Under the pieces are notes generated by a model. It saw only the letters and a list, made by a program, of their open reading frames with translations, did no database searches and was not told the origin of the DNA. Positions 35,012 through 46,920 of a DNA stretch of 64,000 nt are shown piece after piece. Every line of letters starts with the position of its first letter. Within the stretch, counting starts at the first letter, position 1. A program made the position numbers and the translations under genes. This DNA comes from Jaltomata sinuosa (Eukaryota > Streptophyta > Magnoliopsida > Solanales > Solanaceae): positions 164,007 through 228,006 of the forward strand of contig QJPP01004111.1 in assembly GCA_003996215.1 (NCBI GenBank). Direction: 5' to 3'.

Positions 35012-37234
35012 TGTAACGACCGGGTCCGTCGTTATGGGTAGTCCAATCGTGCCAAGTTTTAGAGTTAGAAAACTCCGGATTTGGGAGTTTAAAATTCTGG
35101 GCTAGGCTAGCCTCGTCCGATTTTGGAGTGAGGTAGAGTCTAGGGAAATCCAGGTAAGGGTTGGTTTATGTGTCTTATTTTGAGCTAGTTTCCTACGTAT
35201 CCAAGACATAAAGGAGTCTGGGGGATTTTTCGGAATCGAATTTGGGTAAGTAGAACTCCCAAAATTGCGTTTCATGTGAAGAGGTTGTTTTGGTTCGTCG
35301 GGGAAAGCCAGTGTGTTGTAAAATATCCAAAATTGGAAGATTTCTAGACATTCTGTCCGTGACGAGCGCAATGGTCCGCCGTAGCGACCTCCGCTATAGC
35401 GGTGGAAAATACCGCTATAGCGGTGGTCAAGGCAGTCAACACCCACTTAAGACTGCTATAGAGGAACTCGTCCACTATAGCAGGACCGCTATAACGGAGT
35501 CGGGACTGCTATAGCGGGGACCGCTATAGCGGGCCTATGGGTTTTTAATGCAGAAACTTCCCCAAAACAGTTCAGTTTTCTACAATTCATTTTGGGAGAA
35601 GGGCTAGGCGATTCCAGGTGTTTTTCTTCCTTTTTCCGTTGAAATTCTTCCCTAAGGTAAGGTTTTTGTTCCCCAATATTTGTAATACGTTTCCTATGCA
35701 GTAGAATTGCTAGGAGGGAACTTGGGGAAGGTTGAAATAACCTAGAAATGGTAGAATTCAGGGAAGAAAGGGGATTCCAAGCATGTACCTTCTTGGGTGT
35801 TGATAAAAGTATATTTTTATGATCATAGGTTGGTTAATTCTCTGTTTTTACCCATAAAAATGATAGAAGTAGGAGAATCAACGATGGAAAAGCCTGGGAA
35901 AGGGGTGGGATGATCATGGGTGGCCTGGGGTTTGGGGAGTTGGTATAATCCGGGTAATGTGCAGGCCTTGTGTGTTAATTGTATGTACTGTGTGTTGTTT
36001 TTAGACCAAGAATGAGAGAGGAATCCGGAACACGGGAAAACTCGGGTTGAATAGAGCTTGGATCATTTTGAGGTAGGTGATGGCTTACGATTTTCGTGAA
36101 TATTTTATATTCTTGTACTCATATCTAAGTGATTGTATGAATTATATTGCTTAGGAAAGTTGTGTAGAATGTCTAAGGTTCCTGCTTTACAGTCTGTGAT
36201 TTGAACGATATTTGCTTGTATGTTTACAAGTTGTGTGTTCATGCATATGACTGTGGATTATTGATATTCGGTTGGCTCGGGTACCGCGCCTGGTACTAGT
36301 ATAACAATTGGTTGGCATGGGTACCACGCCTGGTACGGGTTTACTTTGCTTGCATCATTGCATTGTTATTATTGTGTTGCATTGATTGATATTGGTTTCG
36401 TGAGTGGACTGGGCTGCTTATTGAAATGTGTTATTGGTTTGTGGTCCTTGAGAGGCTAGGGAAATTCTGGTTAACTATTGTGTTGGTCTTGGTTTAGGCC
36501 GGGTTATTCATTGACATTTGTGTTGGTCTTGGTATAGGTCGGGTTGATTCAAGGTACATGTGTGTAGTCTAGAGGGGATCCCAGGGTGGGTCCGGGCTAG
36601 ACGGAAAGGTATAGTTAATGGTATATGGTTGTGGCTTAGATTTAGGTGGTAGATTTCATGTGGGAACAAGCTAGGTAGAGACTGGTAGTCTAAGTGTGTC
36701 TGTGGCTATTTACGCATGTTTTCCATACCTTATATTTGATATTGTTATACTGTTATACACTGTTTATTTGGAAATTGGCTGATGATCCTACCAGTACACA
36801 GTGGTGGTGTACTGATACTGCACTTGCTTTTCTTTTGGTGAGTACAAAAAATCTTTCAGCGGCTGAGACACGACCTCACCTTTAGCGCAGACGATTCCTG
36901 ACTTTCAAGGGTGAGCTGCTTGATTCGAGCTACCTTGGGTTATCTTTAGAGTTTCTGTCCACTTGTTTTGGACTTAAAACTACTTCGTATTTTCTTTTGG
37001 GGTTGCATCCCCGTATTCTAAATATTGGTATTGATGTTCGGTACAACGACTTTCAGTTCCTAGGTGGGATTTTCCGCAGGTTAATGATTATGCTATAGTT
37101 TTTGCTTATTTTGATTGCTAGTTTACTTTAAGTTGCTGGTTTTAGGCTGTTAATCTAGGCAAAGGGTTGAACTCTATTGGTTTGCTCATTCGGGGGTTGG
37201 GTGGGTGCCACTCACAACGGGTTGGATCGTGACA
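35012..37234 (+). repeat. 3' LTR of the chromovirus
   Basis: 2223 bp, TGTAACGACCGGG...GATCGTGACA, then the TSD GTACC. It preserves the 375-bp stretch lost from the 5' LTR. Confidence 0.9.
35391..35532. repeat. Palindrome cluster CCGCTATAGCGG (3' LTR)
   Basis: Three perfect copies (35391-35402, 35412-35423, 35521-35532) and about four imperfect ones in 142 bp. The 5' LTR has only one perfect copy of this form, so the array has expanded or contracted since insertion. Confidence 0.9.
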
Positions 37235-37270
37235 GTACCCTCACAATCTGGTTAGTTGGATCGAGAAAGT

Positions 37271-37282
37271 TGATATCAGAGC
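37271..37282 (+). other. PBS-like site of the outer element
   Basis: TGATATCAGAGC differs at one base from the Met-tRNA PBS and lies just after the decayed end of LTR A. Confidence 0.7.
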
Positions 37283-38528
37283 TTAGGTTTCCGATCTCAC
37301 AAGTACATGAGAAAATATTGAGTAGAATCCTACAGATTGGTGTGTAGACATCCACATCGAATCCTCAAAAAACTATGAGGCATCTAGGAATGGTTCCCTT
37401 ATTTCTTTCCCTTAGTGATGTCCTAGCTTATTGTTTGTATGGGTTGAGTCCAATTGGTATATCAAATCAAAATGAATGGAGGTCACATGACTCCATTTGG
37501 GATAACACAAGTAACAGAATCAAAACCTAGGAGGTTCCAATTGGTATCTGGCATAAGGGTTGTGTTGAAAATTTTAGACGACCAATTAGTGGTCGTTGAG
37601 AATGTGAATTGCTTGATATGTTTAGAAGAATAAGAATGGTTGCTAATTGGATTAATTAGTGAAACCATCGGACTGATATTTATTTAGTTCCAATTGATTT
37701 TATGTTTGGAAATCCGTTATAAGGGGAACGGTGGTAAGTTGACTATGTATTGTTCATTGAAAACTTGTGTGATAAGTGATTAAATGGAACTTGATGCTTG
37801 AGTGTTAATCATTATGGTAGTACGTGTAAAAATGAGTAGGTGGAATTTCTAATTTAATACAATTGTTCCTCGCCTTAAGTTGTGGTTAGGTGAAAAGCAT
37901 GAGCATGATGAATGTTAGATGGTCGGAAGGGACAAGTAGGTCATTATTGTTGAATTTGTGATCTATAATTGGAGTGTAGGAATTGTGTTCGATCTGTTTG
38001 TTAATCCTTTTCAAATTACTGGGTTCCGATCTTGGAAATTGGGGTTATTGGTTATATGATTTAGATTTAAAGTGTGGCAGAAGAGGAATGGGGTGAGGGA
38101 ATTGTAGGGACTAGAAATTTTGTGGGCCACTGCCAGTGCGCCGCTGTAGTGGGCACTGCCCCGCTACTGCCGGTGCGCTATTGCAGGAATATTCTAGCCA
38201 TGGCGGTGCCGCAGTAGCGGCGTGCATGCCGCTATAGTGAGATGGTCCTGGGCAGAATCTTTGCCCTATTTCCCCTATTTTTGCATTTCTTTTCTGACCT
38301 ATCCAAACATGTTTATAAGCTGCTAGAAATCAAATGAGTAGAGTAACACGCGGGATATAATATAATAGTCATGCATTAATCATTAAGACAATTAATATAA
38401 GCATCCAAAGGTGAGAAAATAAAAGAAATTATCTGTTACATACCCCAAATGAGGGCAACCCAAATCTAAGAAATTTAGTAATAAACTAGGAGGGGAGGGA
38501 AGGTGGACTAATATGCACGCCCGAAAAT
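37283..38528 (+). other. Left internal region of the outer element, non-coding
   Basis: The first 170 bp resemble the leader of the chromovirus at 28040. 38130-38240 is a GC-rich stretch with decayed CCGCTATAGCGG-like units (GCCGCTATAGTGAG, GCCGCAGTAGCGGC). The rest would be the 3' untranslated side of the antisense gene. Confidence 0.55.
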
Positions 38529-39538
38529 CTAGCTGGAGGTCCCATCATCTACGAGACTCGAAGCATCAAAGCCCTCCTCTTCTATGCCACTCAAAAAGGA
38601 TAACTCCTCTATATCCTTCCTCTTCAGCTTGGGAGCCTCTAATCAGGGATGGCACACTTGCACATGACTTTGATGATCTTCCACACCTGGATGAGTATGT
38701 GATCCTGGGAGGCCCTTTTTTTTCTCTTCATCCAACTCCTTCTGGAGCTCTACATAGTCCTGGGGAGTACTGGTTAGGGGCTGTGTGGGAGGGATGTCAT
38801 CATCCTCCTCCTCCTCATCATCTTCGTCTTCCTTTTCTGTGACTCTGTTGCTCTCCCCCTCGGTGCCCATCTTCCTCTTCTTCTTCTGGGTTAGTGTACC
38901 CTTCACCTTGAGGGATGGAAGATTGCATCACACTCTAGGTCCACGTCAACATCCTCATTAGGCACATCTGCACGCCTACATAACTCAGAAATCAGGCTGG
39001 GCAGGTAGGGGACTTTTTGTTGCCCTTGTAGAAGTCCTTCCACTTTGACACAATCTGTGCCCCCACATTCAGCTGAATCCTCAACATAGCAAAAGCAATC
39101 ACCAGAGCCCGAGGGTATGTCATATCAGAAGTGTTATCCAAAGGATGAATCCTTTGGGACACCAAATTCAGCCACCTCCGAGCATCTGCACTGTAGTATG
39201 TGCTCCTGGTTCCCTCAATATTAGTCCAGTAAACCTTGTCCTGGTCATTCTCCACAATAAGAATATCTCTAATCCACCATAGATCCATCTCCCGAGCTTT
39301 GGCCATGTACTCAGTATTGGGGACATCTGGCACCCCCAGGACCTCGTTGATAGTAGACTCGTCCACGGAGACCTGCACTTCCTGAATACAAATATTGGGG
39401 TAAGGGTCATCCCAAAGCACAGTCGGAAGGATAGAATAGAACTCCCAGACCCAGCCTGAGACTCCATACGAGGAGCCTCCACTAGCGGCATCATACCAAA
39501 CTCCAAGAGTCAGTTGTAGAAAACTGGCGCCTTCTCAG
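38529..39538 (-). pseudogene. Exon 2, 3' part of the antisense gene
   Basis: It carries most of the conserved domain (VDESTINEVLGVPD, WWIRDILIVEND, YYSADARRWLNLVSQRIHP, SKWKDFYKGNKKS). Three frame changes follow. The C-terminal part (38643-38906) has an Asp/Glu run, EKEDEDDEEEEDDD, and the helix-prone segment DYVELQKELDEEKKKG. Confidence 0.7.
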
Positions 39539-41806
39539 TGTAACACCCCAGAAATTCTAAGCCAAGATACAAACCATTCTTCATTTGTTGTTAGACCCAA
39601 ACTAGATGAATTTTCTATGAATCTAAGTATTTAGATCAATTCCTAAGTTTTTAAGGAGTATTAGAAGTGAATCCAAGTCATAAAGGACCCCCAGCTCAAA
39701 GTTAAGTTGAAAGCCCTTCTACCGATTTAGTTTTCATGTAAGTTCTTACTAGGATCAGTTTCAAATGATCATAACTCCTATAATAAAAAGAGTTAGGTTG
39801 TATAGTACCTACCAAATTAAAGGTAATTGAATCTTCTTTCCAACGCCACTTACCTCTTGTTAATCCAAGTCCGGAATAAAAAGTTATTGGCATTTTAGTG
39901 AAGCACTATCAGTTATCAAAATCCGACGGGCTGGCCGACAGGCGTGGGAAACTCTGACGGGCGTCCACGACGCCCGTGGTGACCACGACGGCCCATGGTG
40001 GCAGGGCGTGGAAACCAAACAGTGAGCCTTTTTGACCCTCATGAAGCCCACGGTTGGGTCCGACGGCCCGTGGGATAAGCTGTCCCATGACTTTTTTTCT
40101 TTTTTTTCCAGCTTTTAAGTTGGGGGTAGTTTGGTCCTTTCCTTACCTCAGGTCTTTTCCCTCATCCTTTAAACACCCAAAAGGGGTTATTCCTCATAAG
40201 AACTTCAAATCTATCTCTAAAGAATTTCCTCAAGACTCTAAGGCAAGACAATTAGGGTTTAGAGCAAGCAAGATCATAGAAGCTCAAGCAAGAAAGTCTC
40301 TCAAGAGTTTTCTTACAGATTTCTTCTCCAAGTCTCCACCTCCAACCTTAGGGATTATTCTCCAAGCTTCGTCCCCAAAGTTCTAGTTAGAAGTTCTTCA
40401 AGCTTCAGGTATGTGGGTATTCAATAATGGGTTCCTTTCACCCTTGTGCCCAAAACCCCTAATTTTTATTTTTGATTTCATTACTTTTAAATTAAGGTTC
40501 TTACCCAATTCTTGTGGATTTTGCTATAAATTGTCTTTTCATGATTTTATTATGAAATTACTACTAAATTACATGATTTTGCATGGGTTTTTACATATGA
40601 TATCCTATTTCAAATTGAAGGCTAATTATGGCAAATTCTACATGCATGAATTGATTCAAGTAAATTGGGTATTTGATAGCATGTTTTCATGAATTTTAAG
40701 CAAGTGCATGCCTAATTCCTATGTTTTATGAAAGTATATGTTATTATGAAATTGAACTAGTGCCATGCAAGTTTTTAAGTTATGAATTATTATGTAAGAC
40801 AAGACACCCGATGTGCCATCAATGCTCACGAATCATTTTCTAAACCAAGGTTCATGAGTAGTATGAAGATCTGAGGTATGAACATATTTATGAAAAAGTT
40901 TTGACATCTAGATATGTCACATGTATGTGAGCCTCATGCTATATATATATTTTTATTTTTTATTTTTTTTGGGAGTAGTATTTAGCACCAAGTTGGATTG
41001 GGTGAGAGTACCCTTAGTCCCAGAACTACGTGCCACCGTAGGTCCCCTCTGTGGCTTATAACAGGATCCTGGTATGACATGGTTTTAACTTTGGCCAGTT
41101 AAGACAGCCTTTTTCAGTGTGGGTGCATGACACTGGACTCCATGTAGCTCAACATGGTTTATGTTGGTTAAGAGAAACTCCCGCATGATTATTTTTTAGG
41201 CTATGAAGTTATATGATACTCTACTTTGAATCTTGACTTTACTTCATGATTTTATGTCTTATATCTTGATATTTACTTATGCTATCTCTTCATACGAACG
41301 AGCTCATTTTTAAGCATGTTAAAAGTATGTTTTTATCATGATCATGCATATCTCACATACTCGGTACATCCTATAGTACTGACACATATTTTGTGTTGCA
41401 TCCTCTTGATGATGCAGACTTAGGTTTCCTCCCTCAAGCACATGTCTAGAGACCGCAGGCCATTCCAGTCAGTGTTGGTGAGTCCTCATTGTTCAAAGGC
41501 TAGTTATAATCCTAGTTAGTCTATGGCTGTTTACTTTCGTACTTTGAGTTAGCTAGGGTCTTATCCTAGCAACTCCTTATGTCATGTGTAGAGGATTTTC
41601 AGACATAGACAGTATTTGAGTCTCTCTTTTGTTTTATGTTTCGTCTTGACTTTATCATTTATGAATTGGGTTGCCTAGCTTTCTATTTATGCTTTCGCTG
41701 TGTTATCTTATGAATACCTGAGTTATGCTATGACCAAGGGTTAGCTTGGGGCACTTGTGGTCCCGAGTCCTGTGTTATGTCTAGGGGTTAGCCTCGGGGC
41801 ATGACA
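39539..41806 (+). repeat. 5' LTR of element 2
   Basis: TGTAACACCCCAGAAATTC...GGGGCATGACA. The conserved block is at 39811-39888. It shares with the LTRs at 1761 and 7063 the stretch GGACTGGGTGAGAGTACCCT and flanking text. Confidence 0.9.
39811..39888 (+). promoter_or_regulatory. LTR block conserved between families (copy 3)
   Basis: ACCAAATTAAAGG...TCTTTCCAACGCCACTTACC...CCGGAATAAAAAGTTATT. It is homologous to 1992-2069 although the surrounding LTR differs. Confidence 0.7.
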
Positions 41807-41810
41807 AACT

Positions 41811-41822
41811 TGGTATCAGAGC
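41811..41822 (+). other. Primer-binding site (element 2)
   Basis: TGGTATCAGAGC, perfect, 4 bp after the 5' LTR. Confidence 0.9.
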
Positions 41823-42019
41823 ATCAGGTTCAAGAGTCCTAGGGTGTCTGAAAGCCGCATCAAGTAGAATCTCTTTCATGAGTGTGAGCGTGCCACACTT
41901 ATGAGAGGGATGCTACGGGGTGTCTTAGGAAAAAACTTCACTTCTTTCATATTCAATATCATGCGATAGAGTTTAACTCTATTTACCCTTCTAATCCGTT
42001 CTTTGTGCATTTCAGATAA

Positions 42020-42551
42020 ATGCCTCCACGAAGAAACCCCAAGAGAAATGTTAATCCTCTTATTCCAGACCACGAGGTTACAAACAAAGTTTTGTGAGGC
42101 TATATGTATGTTGGCTCAAGCCATGACAGCTCCGTTGAATGAGAAAGAGAAACTAAAGAAGGGAAAGAGGAAGAACAAGAAAACCAAAACATGGAACCAC
42201 GACTCTGGTCAGCAAAACACTGTTAGTAGGAACCGGTCATATTTTTAGCTGAGGTCATCTGGACCAACACCATCTCCAGTTAGCACACCTACACTCGATT
42301 CTTAGTCTTGTCATAGTAGGGCTTGGAAGACCTTGAGGTACCCTCGTTGTAGTAGTTGTGGTAAGTTCCATCTAGGTGAGTGCCTTGCTGGCAAAGATGG
42401 GTGTTTTAGGTGTGGTCAATTAGGACATAGGATCAAGGATTGCCTCTCAGCTAAGCAGAGCAACAGTGGTGTTCAGCTCCAAAACCAATTTCATTTATTT
42501 CCTAGCCAGCTGGGTCAAAGTATTCCTTCAGAAACTGAATCAGGTATGTAA
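42020..42551 (+). pseudogene. Internally deleted gag of element 2, frameshifted
   Basis: It starts MPPRRNPKRNVNP and has the same N-terminus-to-knuckle join as the gag at 4576. A frame change near 42085 and stops near 42247 and 42303 break it. The C-terminal frame (42333-42551) has two intact zinc knuckles, CSSCGKFHLGEC and CFRCGQLGHRIKDC. The second has the Cys that is Arg in the other element, which shows the ancestral form. The insert KKGKRKNKKTKTW makes this copy longer and more basic in the middle. Confidence 0.7.
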
Positions 42552-42959
42552 CTAGATTTCTTCCTTTATGCATCCATAATGCCTAGACCCCTATTCTTGT
42601 ATGGTTTTGCGTTGTCTTAGCTTAGTAAGAGTATAGCATCATGATGGGTAGTAGAAAGAGAGAGTTGTGGGTTGTTAGAACAATGTAAGCTTGTCATGTA
42701 ATTGCAAGGAATAGGTTGTAAGTTAATGAATGTGGTATGTACGACCCCTATATGAGATAGAAAGATTGAGGCTTAGGTTTTTAGGCAAGGGAGAGTCTTA
42801 TGCTATAGAAGAAAGTGGATAGTCGTACTAGATTCTAGATTAGTGTTTGTTTTGTTAGGGTAAAATGATCGTAGTTCAGTTTAGAGGGTAGTGAGAGGGC
42901 CACAGTTAGTGAGAGGTCCACATACTTAGAAAGGTAGCACGAACCCAAGAGGGAGATAT

Positions 42960-43640
42960 TGTGACACCCCAGAGTCCGAACCAGCTTATAAACTTAGAAC
43001 CCAAAAAAATTTCTGCAATCTTAGACCCGACGGGTAGCTGCCACGGGTGTTGGAGCTCCGATGGGCCGTGGGGCACATCGTGGGAATCGTTAAGTGGATC
43101 TAAGCCATAAATGTTCCAGTCCAATGAGCATTCATGATGGGCATAGCAACAGCGATGGCTCGTGAGAATCCCCCATCAAAACCTCATAGTAGTTTTCCCT
43201 CTATCTTCCTTTCTCTGATGGGCTGTCACCATGGGCGTCGTGGTTGCGACGTGCCATGGGAACCCACCGTCAAAACCCTCCAATAACCCCAGCTCCTATT
43301 TAGCTTATCCGACGCTTTGGTCCAATGGGCCGTCGTGGGTGCGACGCTAGTCGAGCAGCCCATGAGGCAATAATTTCCTGTTGTTTTTATTCTTTAGTCA
43401 GGGGTTAATTGGTCTTTTCTCCTATTCTCTTAACTCCTAAGTGAGGTCATTTTGACACTTGTAGTGGGGTTTTATCCCCTGTTAACCTAAACCTTTCCCA
43501 TTCCCCTCATTCAAATTCCAAAAAGAGAAAGAACTTCACTCCTCAAAGCTTCAAGCTCCAAGATAAGAATCTCCATCTTTAAGTCTCAACCCCTCAAGGT
43601 TCTAACTTAGAAGTTTTTAATTCTGGTATGTATCGTTTTA
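42960..43640 (+). repeat. Partial LTR embedded in the internal region of element 2
   Basis: Directly after a PPT-like AGAGGGAGATATT comes TGTGACACCCCAGAG and about 680 bp organised like the beginning of this LTR class: GC-rich part, then CTCCTATTTAGC and CAAGCTTCAAGCTCC leader text. It is not flanked by a second copy. It looks like a recombination or template-switch scar joining the 3' end of one element to the internal region of another. Confidence 0.5.
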
Positions 43641-44485
43641 GAAGTTCTTCAAGTTGCAATGCCTAGGTATGCTAGAGAAGAGAGGAGATGTCTTGGATAG
43701 TGTAAGATACAAGAAACCATAAGGTGACCATAGTTATAAGCTTGCATATCGTGGTGAAATACATATGGGCTTTTACTTTATGCGACTAGTGACCCCATTT
43801 GTTAAGAGCTTAAAGTTAGTTAATTTTTGTGATAGGAAGGAGCATTATTCTAGGGGGATAACTCTAGATGCAAGATATCTAGTCGAGATAGGATTGAATA
43901 TGGTTGAAGAAGGTAGTCAGACTCAGACCTTAGTATTTACAGGTGCGCTGGTGAAAATTTTAGTTGCAAATGGTAAGTGTGCTATTCAGGGAGGTTAGTG
44001 TAGTTAAAAGGGTGTTCTTAAGCTTAAAAGTTATCAGTTGTGTTGTTTAGGTGGGAATAATATTGTTCTTACTCCCTGCACAGGGTGCTCATATCATATC
44101 AATTCAGAGTTACCGGTAATCATTCCTAAGGCCAGAAGACCCTACGTTCAGCTAAGTCCATGGTAGTAGTTTTCTCGTATAGCTACTCCTCTCAGTTTGA
44201 TTCAGTTGACTATGATCCCTAAGAATGTGTTCGATCACTACGAGTTTCAGCCGAGTCCTTACTCTTAATCCATACCAGTTGTCATGTTAGATATTCAGTT
44301 TCATGCCCCATCAATTGTACTTATTCTCTCAGAATGCATGCATGTTCCTGGAATCGATCTTAGTTATATTTCAGTCAAATATCTGTTACCATGTACTTCA
44401 GCTATTAGAACTCCGTTTATAGGATTGCAACCCTTTCCCCTTCCAATCTCAACTTAGTAGTCTTCATTCGAGGACGAATGATCCC
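43641..44485 (+). other. Right internal region of element 2
   Basis: 43675-43990 resembles about 6170-6480 in the element at 1761 and includes a 77-codon frame (43765-43998) that I do not recognise; the counterpart in the other element is not open. The end has TTCGAGGACGAATGATCCC. Confidence 0.5.
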
Positions 44486-44496
44486 AAGGGGGAGAT
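44486..44496 (+). other. Polypurine tract (element 2)
   Basis: AAGGGGGAGAT just before the 3' LTR. Confidence 0.85.
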
Positions 44497-44498
44497 AT

Positions 44499-46771
44499 TG
44501 TAACACCCCAGAAATTCTAAGCCAAGATCCGAACCGTTCTTTATTTGTTGTTAGATCCAAACTAGATGACTTTTCTATGAATCTAAGTATTTAGATCAAT
44601 TCCTAAGTTTTGAAGGAGTATTAGATATGAATCGAAGTCATAAAGGACCCCTAGCCCAAAGTTAAGTTGAAAACCCTTCTACTGATTTAGTTTTCATGTA
44701 AGTTATTACTAGGGTAAACTTTAAATGATCATAACTCCTAGAATAAAAGGATTTAGGTGGCCTAGTACCTACCAAATTAAAGGTATTTGAATCTTCTTTC
44801 CAACTCCACCAACCGCTCATTGATCCAAGTCTATAGTAAAAAGTTATTAGCATTTTAGTGAAGCATTGTCAGCTGTCACAATTTGACGGGCTGGCCGACG
44901 ACGTGGAAAACTCTGACGGGTGTCCACGACGCCTGTGGTGACCACGACAGCCCATGGTGGCAGGTCGTGGAAACTAGATAGTGAGCCTTTTTGACCCCCA
45001 TGAAGCCCACAGTTGGGTTCGTTGGCCCATGGGGGCCACGATGGCCCATGGGACAAGCTATCCGATGACTTTTCTGCTTTTTTTTCCAGCTTTTAAGTTG
45101 GGGGTAGTTTGGTCCTTTTCTTACCTCAGGTCTTTCCGCTCATCCTTTAAATACCCAAAAGGGGTTATTCCTTATAAGAACTTCAAATCTATCTCTAAAG
45201 AATTCCCTCAAGACTCTAAGGCAAGACAACTAGGGTTTCAAGCAAGCAAGATCATAAAAGCTCAAGCAAGAAAGTCTCTCAAGAGTTTTCTTACAGATTT
45301 CTTCTCCAAGTCTCCACCTCCAACCTTAGGGATTCTTCTCCAAGCTTCATCCCCAAAGTTCTAGCTAGAAGTTCTCCAAGTTTCAGGTATGTGGGTATTC
45401 AACAATGGGTTCTTTTCATCCTTGTGCCCAAAACCTCTAATCTTTATTTTTGATTTCATGAACTTTCAAATTAGGGTTCTTACCCAATTCTTATGAGTTT
45501 TGCTATAAATTGCCTTCTCATGATTTTATTATAAAATTACTACTAAATTGTATGATTTTGCATGGGTTTTTACATATGAACTCCTATTTCAAATTGAAGG
45601 CTAATTATGGCAAATTCTACATGCATGGATTGATTCAAGTAAATTAGGTATTTGGTAGCATGTTTTTATTAATTTTAAGCAAGTGCATGCCTAGTTGCTA
45701 TGTTTTATGAAAGTATACGTTATTATGAAATTGAACTAGTGTCATGCAAGTTTTCAAGTTATGAATTATTATGTAAGACAAGACACTCGATGTGCCATTA
45801 ATGTTCATGAATTATTTTCTAAACCAAGATTCGTGAGTAGTATGAAGATCCGGGGTATGAACATATTTATGAAAAAATTTTGACATCTAGATATGTCACA
45901 TGTATATGAGCCTCATGCTATATATATATATGTTTTAGGAGTAATATTTAGCACCGAGTTGGACTGGGTGAGAGTACCCTTAGTCCCAGAACTATTGCCA
46001 CCATAGGTGCCCTCTGTGGCTTATGATAGGATCCTGGTATGACATGGTTCTAACTTTGGCCTGTTAGGACAGCCTTTTCCAGTATGGGTGCATGAAAGTT
46101 GACTCCATGTAGCTCAGCATGGTTTTTGCCGGTTAAAAGAAACTCCCGCATGATTATTTTTCAAGATATGAAGTTATATGATACTCTACTTTGAATCTTG
46201 ACTTTACTTAATGATTTTATGTCTTATATCTTGATATTTACTTATCTTATCTCTTCATACGAACGAGCTCATTTTTAAGCATGTTAAAAGTATGTTTTTA
46301 TCATGATCATGCATATCTCACATACTCAGTACATTCTATAGTACTGACGCATATTTTGTGCTACATATTCTTGATGATGCAGACTCAGGTTTCCTCCCTA
46401 AGGCATGTGGCTAGAGACCGCAGGCCATTCCAGTCAGTGTTGATGAGTCCTCATTGTTCGAGGGCTAGTTATAATCCTAGTTAATCTATGGCTGTTTATT
46501 TTTGTACTTCGAGTTAGCTAGGGTCTTATCCTAGCAACTCCTTATGTCATGTGTAGAGACTTTTCAGACGTAGACAGTATTCAAGTCTCTCTTTCATTTT
46601 ATGTTTCGTCTTGAATTTATCATTTATGAATTGGGTTGCCTAGCTTTCTAATTATGCTTCCGCTATGTTATCTTATGAATACCTGAGTTATGTTATGACC
46701 AAGAGTTATCTTGGGATACTCATGGTCCCGAGTCCCGTGTTACGTCTAGAGAGTAGCCTCGGAGGATGACA
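44499..46771 (+). repeat. 3' LTR of element 2
   Basis: 2273 bp, collinear with the 5' LTR with scattered substitutions. The conserved block is at 44771-44848 and a TATA-like TTTAAATA at 45146-45153. Confidence 0.9.
44771..44848 (+). promoter_or_regulatory. LTR block conserved between families (copy 4)
   Basis: Counterpart of 39811-39888, somewhat more diverged. Confidence 0.65.
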
Positions 46772-46920
46772 CTCAACCATAACTTTCATGTCGACCCCTC
46801 TCTCATAAAAGAAACCCATCCTCCGGTAGTCCCGGTATCTACTCTGGCAGTTCTCATCAGAAAATCTTTGGAAGGGAGGGGGAGCGTTATCTTGACAATC
46901 AGCTATGAAGATTAGTAGTC
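46772..46920 (-). pseudogene. Exon 2, 5' part of the antisense gene
   Basis: Open from the acceptor (TTTTGACAG|GACTAC) through DNAPPPFQRFSDENC, SRYRDYRRMGFFYERG and DMKVMVE, where the element at 39539-46771 interrupts it. The frame across the insertion site is continuous apart from the TGA 26 bases beyond the junction. Confidence 0.7.

Larger units (their letters stand above)
28040..37234 (+). mobile_element. Decayed Ty3/gypsy chromovirus (9.2 kb, Tekay/Del-like)
   Basis: The LTRs (TATAACGACC at 28040, where the first G has become A, and TGTAACGACC at 35012; end GTGACA) are flanked by the perfect TSD GTACC (28035-28039, 37235-37239) inside LTR A. The internal region has a PBS, gag, then protease, reverse transcriptase, RNase H, integrase and a C-terminal chromodomain-like segment. 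That order and the chromodomain mark a chromovirus; long LTRs suit the Tekay/Del clade. At least four frameshifts and several stops make it inactive. Confidence 0.9.
21106..37266 (+). repeat. Left LTR (A) of the outer element, with two nested insertions
   Basis: The LTR's own sequence is 21106-22649, 27275-28039 and 37240 to about 37266, about 2.34 kb. Each gap is explained by an insertion with a perfect 5-bp TSD (CCTTG, GTACC). The right end has decayed from the expected GTGACA to about GAGAAA. Confidence 0.8.
39539..46771 (+). mobile_element. Non-autonomous Ty3/gypsy element 2 (7.2 kb)
   Basis: It starts TGTAACACCCCAG and ends GGATGACA, flanked by CTCAG (39534-39538) and CTCAA (46772-46776), a 4/5 TSD within the antisense gene. 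The LTRs are 2268 and 2273 bp; the internal region is 2.69 kb. The plan matches the element at 1761: Met-tRNA PBS, shortened gag, no pol, TTCGAGGACGAATGATCCC tail, PPT. LTR text is only partly shared, so it is a sister family. Confidence 0.9.

Noticed and set aside
38513..38842. 109-codon plus-strand frame
   Set aside because: It is the reverse of the acidic and coiled-coil end of the antisense gene, whose minus-strand reading has the family motifs.
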